A stretch of 64,000 bases of DNA from Notospermus geniculatus (taxonomy: Eukaryota; Nemertea; Pilidiophora; Heteronemertea; Lineidae): positions 434,916 through 498,915 of the forward strand of contig NMRB01000009.1 in the NCBI GenBank assembly GCA_002633025.1. The letters are read 5' to 3'. Below are positions 60,301 through 64,000 of this stretch, in pieces. Each line of letters begins with the position of its first letter. Positions within the stretch are counted from its first letter, which is position 1. The position numbers were made by a program, and so were the translations under genes. Below the pieces are notes generated by a model that did not search any database, was not told the origin of the DNA, and worked only from the letters and a program-made list of their open reading frames with translations.

Positions 60301-63300
60301 AGGGTGTCAAGCACAGCCGAGGCCCTTTGGCCTGCAGCCCAAGCGGACAAAAATCATTGCTAATCTCAGCTGTAGATGACATTCATCATGTTAAGGGTTG
60401 GTAGACAGTCTCAGAACTTCACAGATTCATGCTCTATTCCAGCTGCCCTTTGTCTAATGCTGGACCACGCTGCTACAACAAAGCTGAGCTAGTAACTCCG
60501 AGTACCCAGTCCAGCACCACCAGTACAGCAGCCTCACCGTGTGGTAATGGAAAAAAACCTTGCAAGGATGGCACTTGCCTTGTTGCCTCGAAATTCTGCA
60601 ACTTCAATTATGATTGCCCAGATATGTCAGATGAAGATTCATGTCCTGCTGTCTGCACATTTGAAGATGATAATACATGTCAATGGCAGAGCAAGAAGTG
60701 TACAGGATGCTTTGAATGGAAATTAGTCAAAGCGGAAGCGATGTCACCTCTGGTTGCTCCAAAATTTGACCACACACTGGAGACCAAGACGGGGGGTTTT
60801 ATGTTTGTAGAATCCAAGGGACATTTAGAGAAACGGGAAAGAAAAACGCAACTCATCAGTCCCATTTTCACCCAAGGTGGACTGACATGTTCAATTTCAT
60901 TTTGGTTTTACGTGTCGTGTCGTGAATGTAAATTGAATTTGTTGGTCAACTCAACTGCGGGGCAAGTTGTGCTATGGAGGTGGGAAGCACGGACTCCTAC
61001 TGACGGTGAGAAATGGACCCTGTCTCAGGTAGTGTTGCCTGTTTGCCTAAAAGATTTTCAGATTATGATAGAAGCTGAGATGCTTATTGGTTGGTCAGGT
61101 GGCATTGCAGTGGATGATATACGTTTGGAGGAGTGTCATTACAAACGAAACATGTTTGTACCTGGCTATTTCAACTGTACGGATGGAAACTACATCAAGA
61201 ACGATAAAATCTGTGACTTTCAAACAGATTGCTGTGGGGGAAATGATGAGGATACAAAAATGTGCACGAACCAGGAAATCGTAAAATGCGATTTTGAATC
61301 AGGTTGGTGTGGCTGGCAGAGACTGAACGGTGAAACAGAGTGGATAAGGAACAGTGGATCAACGCCGTCTATCAATACTGGACCTATAGGGGATCACACG
61401 TATCGAACAACCAATGGCTACTATCTGTATGTTGAATCGTCAAGGCCTGCAGTTCTCAATGACAAGGCAAGAATCGGACTCTATCTTAATAGAACGAGTA
61501 CAAAGGAGCCGTGTCAAGTCAGATTTTGGTACCATATGTATGGTACAGATGTGCATACTCTTAGTTTTTATGTGAAGAATTTTACATCAGAGCCCAAATT
61601 GCTAGCTCAGGCAGTGGGCGAAAAGGGGAATGAGTGGCTTCGCGAACGCGTGGACATTTCAGAACCAGGACCATTTCAAGTTATCATTGAAGCTGTCATT
61701 GGAAATAGCTACATGGGTGATATCGCGATTGATGATTTCTCGTACAAAGGATGTTCGATATACACTGGCCCAACCCCAAGTGTCACTCCAACACACGTGA
61801 CATTGACACCAATAAAATACCCAACTAACTGCCACTTTGAGATCAACAGCTGCAACTGGCATGAATTTTATCAAGATAACTTTGATTGGCACTGGGGTAG
61901 TGGACATTCGACACTTAATGAGAGAAACAGGGCACCAAGAATTGATCATAGTCGTGGTTCAGCGAATGGTCACTACATGTATGTCAAAGATAATGCGGGT
62001 GGCAACAGCGCAACAAGCCGGAATGCATTCCTCCGTAGTGAAACATTTCAAACAACATCCTCTGAATGTAAAATACAATTCTACTACTACCTGAACACCA
62101 CAAAAACAGATAGAACTACAGACACCAGATTGGGTCTGACCATCATCCAACACGAACAAAATAATCCAGAAAAAGCCTCCTTGATATGGCAACAAGCAAA
62201 AAACATGGGGGCACAATGGAACCGAGCCGTTGTCGGTGTTGGCCGCCGGAGTGAACCATTTATGTTTGAGTTTGTTTGCTATGGAATTGGTGCCGAATCT
62301 CGTATAGTGGCTATTGATGACATTATATTCTATGACTGTACACTTGGTGAACCAACAAACTCCTGCGATCAACAAACAATGTTTCATTGCCCAAAGACGA
62401 AGGTCTGCCTCCAGAGGAACTTCCTCTGCGATCTGACGGACCAGTGTGGAGAGAGGGAAGACGAGGCTGAAAATCTGTGTGAAGGATACAAACAACAAAA
62501 TTTTGAAAACGACCTGGGTGACTTTTACCAGGGAAAAGACGGCACAGATGATGATTTCAACTGGATTCGCCGAAATGGCAGCACCCCGTCGTTCGACACA
62601 GGACCAGATACAGATCATACTCTTTATACCAACAGTGGACATTATATTCACATTGAGTCGTCAAAACCGCAGAAGGCAGGCGAAAAAGCGTGGCTGCTTT
62701 CCCATGTATTCACCGCTACCAATCAGAAGGAACCATGCAACATGCGTTTCTTCCGCCACATGTACGGTGAAAACGTCGACAGGTTGGCAGTTTATGTCAG
62801 GTACAGCCGTTCTGGTCCAGGTTCCCGGTTGATTTGGGAAGCACAAGGGGAAGCGGGAAACTTCTGGTCAAGGGTGGAGGTTGTACTAGACGAGAAAGAT
62901 GATTTCCAGGTAATTTATTTATAGTCAAATTGACAGTTGTAGCCTATATTGTGGATCAGGACCAACTGAGTGATAAGAACTATGGTCGAGCTGTCGATGT
63001 CTCCAAATTACAGTTAACTTAACTTGAATTTGAGTCCACAAGAACAGAATAGTTTTTTAAGTTGTGCCCATGCGTATTTCATTCTTCCAACTCAGTGTCA
63101 GTTTCAACCTCAGCTGATTAGTTAACCAACGTTAAACGTTTATAGTTAACCAATTCAAGAATGAGTAGCACAACCCATCCTCCTTCAGCAGGGTTTACCT
63201 CGCTCACCTTCATCCACTCGTGTGCGGGTATGAGGAGGAGTGAGACAAAAGCCCTGCTGTGGGAGGATGCATAAACCATGATACTTGGGTCACTCTCTCT

Positions 63301-63741
63301 GCATGGGTTGCCCTGCAGAATGAGCCCTCGGTTTCCCACATGTACGTATATATACATGTATGTAAACTATTCTAGGTAATATTTGAGGGAAGAGTTGGAA
63401 CTGGATGGAAAGGTGATATAGCCATCGATGACATCAGTTTCACCCCAGGATGCAAGTATTCTGATACCCCGCTACCACAGGACAAGGCAGTTGATGATGA
63501 TTTGAATGAAGGACAATCACATGACGGTAAGGAATATGTACCGGTAGTTCGTCTTAAACATGTTAAATAAGTAAAATACACTAAAATAGATGGTGAATCA
63601 GTCAGAGATCTATAGCTTATCTTGGTGAATTTTTTGTATCATTTCAGTTGCCATTGCTGTTCCCGTCACTATAATACTATTAGCGATAATAGTTGTGACA
63701 GTTATTCTGCTCGCCAGGAGGCAGAGAACTTTACGGATGGA
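48292..63741 (+). CDS. MAM/LDL-receptor-A/EGF mosaic single-pass membrane protein (MALRD1/Diet1-like), 3' end outside the window
   Basis: Twenty exons join in phase into at least 2,369 residues: signal peptide, ten MAM domains, eleven LDLa modules, one EGF-like module and a transmembrane helix (VPVTIILLAIIVVTVILLA) with a short basic start of the cytoplasmic tail. MAM domains are adhesion modules, and LDLa modules are calcium-dependent ligand binders with the C-DxxxDCxDxSDE signature. Alternating MAM and LDLa with an EGF and a C-terminal helix is the layout of vertebrate MALRD1 (Diet1), an intestinal protein tied to FGF15/19 and bile acids. That role need not carry over, and orthology is inference. 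The gene continues past the window, and exon 1 is the least certain. Confidence 0.9.
48556..48733. mobile_element. 178-bp MITE with TA target duplication (pogo/Tigger-like ends)
   Basis: CAGTGGAACCTCCCTTAACG at the left and the complement of CAGTGGAACCTCTCTATTAA at the right; TA flanks both ends (48554-48555, 48734-48735). The ends resemble pogo/Tigger TIRs. It lies in intron 1 of the MAM/LDLa gene. Confidence 0.75.
49341..49466. mobile_element. 126-bp palindromic MITE
   Basis: Arms GTCATATGAATAAAGACTAG and CTAGTCTTTATTCATATGAC extend through AAATGCTTTTACTT and its complement. Confidence 0.75.
50341..50610. repeat. 270-bp direct duplication, copy 1
   Basis: TTCTCACGTAATCTATTGAC to CATTACTAACCCT, near identical to 50754-51023 at an offset of 413. 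The copies are separated by a 143-bp segment with AAGCAAATGCT / TTTTTATGAATAT motifs. Confidence 0.92.
50754..51023. repeat. 270-bp direct duplication, copy 2
   Basis: Partner of 50341-50610 with only a few base differences. It contains AAAATGGCCGCCGGCATTTT. Confidence 0.92.
51569..52948 (+). CDS. MAM/LDLa exon 2: MAM1, LDLa1, MAM2, LDLa2
   Basis: A 1,380-bp exon after TATTTCAG, ending in phase 1. MAM1 starts CNFESGNCGWYEDYKDEYDW and ends GVIAVDDMGFYDC. LDLa1 contains CDLTYDCGDSSDE. MAM2 starts RYDFEQ (no cysteine pair) and ends GDIAIDDVSFSPGC. After a Thr/Pro linker, LDLa2 has CDFREDCEDASDE. Two MAM domains in one exon contrasts with the split MAM domains downstream. Confidence 0.93.
53192..53341 (+). 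CDS. MAM/LDLa exon 3: N-terminal part of MAM3
   Basis: A 150-bp phase 1-1 exon: KLTCTFENNRLGLPGQLCGW and the following strand, ending before the conserved middle of the domain. Confidence 0.85.
53366..53478. mobile_element. MITE with GGGGCCGTATGCA end in MAM3 intron
   Basis: GGGGCCGTATGCATAAAACA and TTTTATACATACTGCCCC are inverted ends, with CTTAAGTGTGAAATT and its near complement inside. The same left end occurs at 58359. Confidence 0.65.
53664..54214 (+). CDS. MAM/LDLa exon 4: rest of MAM3 and most of LDLa3
   Basis: A 551-bp exon, phase 1 to phase 0. NWLSYDQAGSTYDNLFSEDT opens the domain middle, CHLSFWYYMVGAHL the second half, and TTGIAIDDISFLDC the end. LDLa3 carries CDYGKDCGDSSDE; its sixth cysteine is supplied by exon 5 (GRHC). 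Confidence 0.9.
54480..54746 (+). CDS. MAM/LDLa exon 5: MAM4 N-terminal half
   Basis: A 267-bp phase 0-0 exon. It begins GRHCDTIYKARCDFEHGMCR and continues with GGTPSLQTGPDCDQSEHSKE, a typical MAM TGP...H signature. Confidence 0.88.
54950..55138 (+). CDS. MAM/LDLa exon 6: MAM4 middle
   Basis: A 189-bp phase 0-0 exon opening LRYWYHMKGQQIGSLRI, the central MAM strand, and ending KRNFQ at the conserved FQ|V splice position. Confidence 0.88.
55343..55436 (+). CDS. MAM/LDLa exon 7: MAM4 end
   Basis: A 94-bp exon, phase 0 to 1: VVFEGVVGSGFLGDIALDSL followed by SMTPGC. Confidence 0.88.
55740..55895 (+). CDS. MAM/LDLa exon 8: LDLa4
   Basis: A 156-bp phase 1-1 exon. HQCYSGECFHARQKCNFVKD and CKDGTDEAGC carry the six cysteines and acidic calcium site of an LDLa module. 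Confidence 0.88.
56319..56548. mobile_element. 230-bp MITE with TA target duplication in the intron before exon 9
   Basis: AAGTCTGGCAACATCTATCT and the complement of AAGTCTGGCAACATTTATCT form the ends, and the arms continue through CCTAATGGAATGCGGAAG. TA flanks both ends. Confidence 0.8.
56733..57074 (+). CDS. MAM/LDLa exon 9: MAM5 C-terminal part only
   Basis: A 342-bp phase 1-1 exon. YFLKANIKPDSAEKAILESP, HPCSFNFLYQIYDPSHTAAL and VNIDDIEFQDC match the second half of a MAM domain. No CxFE-type N-terminal half is found between exon 8 and this exon. Confidence 0.85.
57161..57346 (+). CDS. MAM/LDLa exon 10: LDLa5
   Basis: A 186-bp phase 1-1 exon: a Pro/Thr linker, then ECAEDQFLCRDHASCVNNRY and CDGTPDCNDDSDEDDAFC. 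Confidence 0.88.
57687..57815 (+). CDS. MAM/LDLa exon 11: MAM6 start
   Basis: A 129-bp phase 1-1 exon: GDCDFERDFESCGWENSGEW, the CxFE...CGW opening of a MAM domain. Confidence 0.87.
57984..58098. mobile_element. Palindromic MITE, same family, copy 2, in a MAM/LDLa intron
   Basis: CCCGAAACGCCAACGCGAAC, TTGTTCGATGCCACGAAGAG and GGTGTTTCGGGCTTTGTGCG line up with 47809-47928 over its whole length, in the intron just before exon 12. Confidence 0.75.
58139..58323 (+). CDS. MAM/LDLa exon 12: MAM6 middle
   Basis: A 185-bp exon, phase 1 to 0: LFYAVADFDKARQGKPGDIA and CYLRFSYRMYDPQAG. Confidence 0.86.
58359..58480. mobile_element. Palindromic MITE-like repeat after exon 12
   Basis: GGGGCCGTATGCACC opens it. 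The arms CTTGAACTCAGGTTGAGCCA and its near complement (AGTTGTGGCTCAACTTGAG) follow. The left end matches 53366. Confidence 0.55.
58541..58739 (+). CDS. MAM/LDLa exon 13: MAM6 end
   Basis: A 199-bp exon, phase 0 to 1: VSTVNRNSVASLMWIKSGNQ to SKIAINDVTFTPEC. The ND in place of the usual DD is a minor change. Confidence 0.86.
58896..59060 (+). CDS. MAM/LDLa exon 14: LDLa6
   Basis: A 165-bp phase 1-1 exon: CDFTHFVCSTSNKCMPKSWL and CDGKPDCGEHDEKDC. The good donor is a GC site (CCAG|GCAAGT at 59060/59061). A GT donor at 59045/59046 is in the same phase but has a poorer consensus. Confidence 0.82.
59261..59422 (+). CDS. MAM/LDLa exon 15: LDLa7
   Basis: A 162-bp phase 1-1 exon: TCGKGKFTCADGACIYGSLY and CDGVPDCTGGEDEYGC after a Pro/Thr linker. 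Confidence 0.88.
59593..59709 (+). CDS. MAM/LDLa exon 16: LDLa8
   Basis: A 117-bp phase 1-1 exon: FQCRAHGAMLCHNGDQCGIL and CDSTSNCPDGSDEASC, six cysteines and the DGSDE calcium motif. Confidence 0.88.
59898..59979 (+). CDS. MAM/LDLa exon 17: first part of EGF-like module
   Basis: An 82-bp exon, phase 1 to 2: LCLKHHKYCYGGSNCTYTSG and KGTKC. With the start of exon 18 (NCPLSNAGPRC) it makes a six-cysteine EGF-like fold. Confidence 0.8.
59980..60442. other. Intron between EGF exons
   Basis: 463 bp with no coding signal. The region near 60280-60360 (GGCCACGCACC, GCCGAGGCCC) is GC-rich, but I recognise no element in it. Confidence 0.5.
60443..62909 (+). CDS. MAM/LDLa exon 18: EGF end, LDLa9, MAM7, LDLa10, MAM8, MAM9, LDLa11, most of MAM10
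   Basis: A 2,467-bp exon, phase 2 to 0. LDLa9 has CNFNYDCPDMSDEDSC. MAM7 starts CTFEDDNTCQW and has extra cysteines. LDLa10 (CDFQTDCCGGNDED) lacks cysteines 1 and 3. MAM8 starts CDFESGWCGWQRLNGETEW, and MAM9 starts CHFEINSCNWHEFYQDNFDW. LDLa11 is CDLTDQCGEREDE. MAM10 (QNFENDLGDFYQG) lacks the first cysteine pair. The exon ends at DDFQ, the same place as the exon 6/7 junction in MAM4. Confidence 0.93.
63173..63280. mobile_element. Palindromic MITE, same family, copy 2
   Basis: The arms CATCCTCCTTCAGCAGGG and CCCTGCTGTGGGAGGATG are inverted, with a shared core CCTTCATCCACT. It lies in the intron between MAM/LDLa exons 18 and 19. Confidence 0.6.
63376..63526 (+). CDS. MAM/LDLa exon 19: MAM10 end and juxtamembrane stalk
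   Basis: A 151-bp exon, phase 0 to 1: VIFEGRVGTGWKGDIAIDDI, SFTPGC, then an acidic linker DKAVDDDLNEGQSHD. Confidence 0.9.
63648..63741 (+). CDS. MAM/LDLa exon 20: transmembrane helix
   Basis: A 94-bp exon, phase 1 to 2: AIAVPVTIILLAIIVVTVIL, then ARRQRTLRME, a stop-transfer arginine cluster. The GTAAGT donor shows at least one more exon beyond; none is visible to 64000. Confidence 0.88.
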
Positions 63742-64000
63742 GTAAGTATTACCATCTTTTCACCAAGAAATTCTCCGAACAGCATGGACTTATTTCACAC
63801 ACAATATATACTACAGGAATCTAATCTGCATTGCCAGTCTTCGTGCAAAATTCCTCCAAGGAGACACCAACTTCCATTCATAACCCAAAACAGATGTCCT
63901 CAGCTGGTTTCAACATTCAAAGAAACAGAATCATCATAACTGCATGTTCAGTACCCCAAAGATCATGTACAACATCAGTAGGCCTCTTATATCAGCCTGA

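Overview
The window reads as nuclear DNA of a bilaterian, probably marine, invertebrate, in draft assembly. The evidence is two multi-exon genes with canonical GT-AG introns, a type B leucine-rich-repeat G-protein-coupled receptor of the LGR4/5/6 and bursicon-receptor (LGR2/rickets) group, a giant MAM/LDL-receptor-A mosaic protein, introns packed with short palindromic transposons, one gap of N (45013-45628) and two single ambiguous bases (2653, 18412). Near-identical duplicated blocks differing by roughly 2% suggest high heterozygosity and possible unmerged haplotypes. The phylum cannot be fixed from this window alone.

Minus strand, 3361-46943: one complete LGR gene. I could join 20 coding exons in phase (plus one duplicated alternative exon) into a predicted 1,513-residue receptor. 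It has a signal peptide and LRRNT (exon 1, 46732-46943), 17 LRRs on 13 exons that nearly all begin and end in phase 2, a hinge, seven transmembrane helices and a cytoplasmic tail of about 610 residues. Intron 1 is about 27.9 kb (18864-46731) and holds mobile elements, tandem duplications and the gap, but no gene I can support. The TM4-ECL2 exon is present twice. The tail carries a cluster of YxxM and YxNx motifs like that of an insulin-receptor-substrate protein and ends in a PDZ-ligand-like ETAV.

Plus strand, 48292 to beyond 63741: a MAM/LDLa/EGF single-pass membrane protein with an architecture resembling MALRD1/Diet1. Twenty exons join in phase into at least 2,369 residues: signal peptide, ten MAM domains (one lacking its N-terminal half), eleven LDLa modules, one EGF-like module and a transmembrane helix. 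The end of the cytoplasmic tail lies outside the window.

The two genes are head to head, with start codons about 1.35 kb apart (46943 and 48292). The space between them is filled with palindromic, GC-rich elements. I see no functional link between the two products beyond both being cell-surface proteins. The rest of the window (1-3360, intron 1 of the LGR gene, smaller introns) consists of MITE-like inverted repeats, minisatellites and segmental duplications, with no recognisable further genes or RNA genes.
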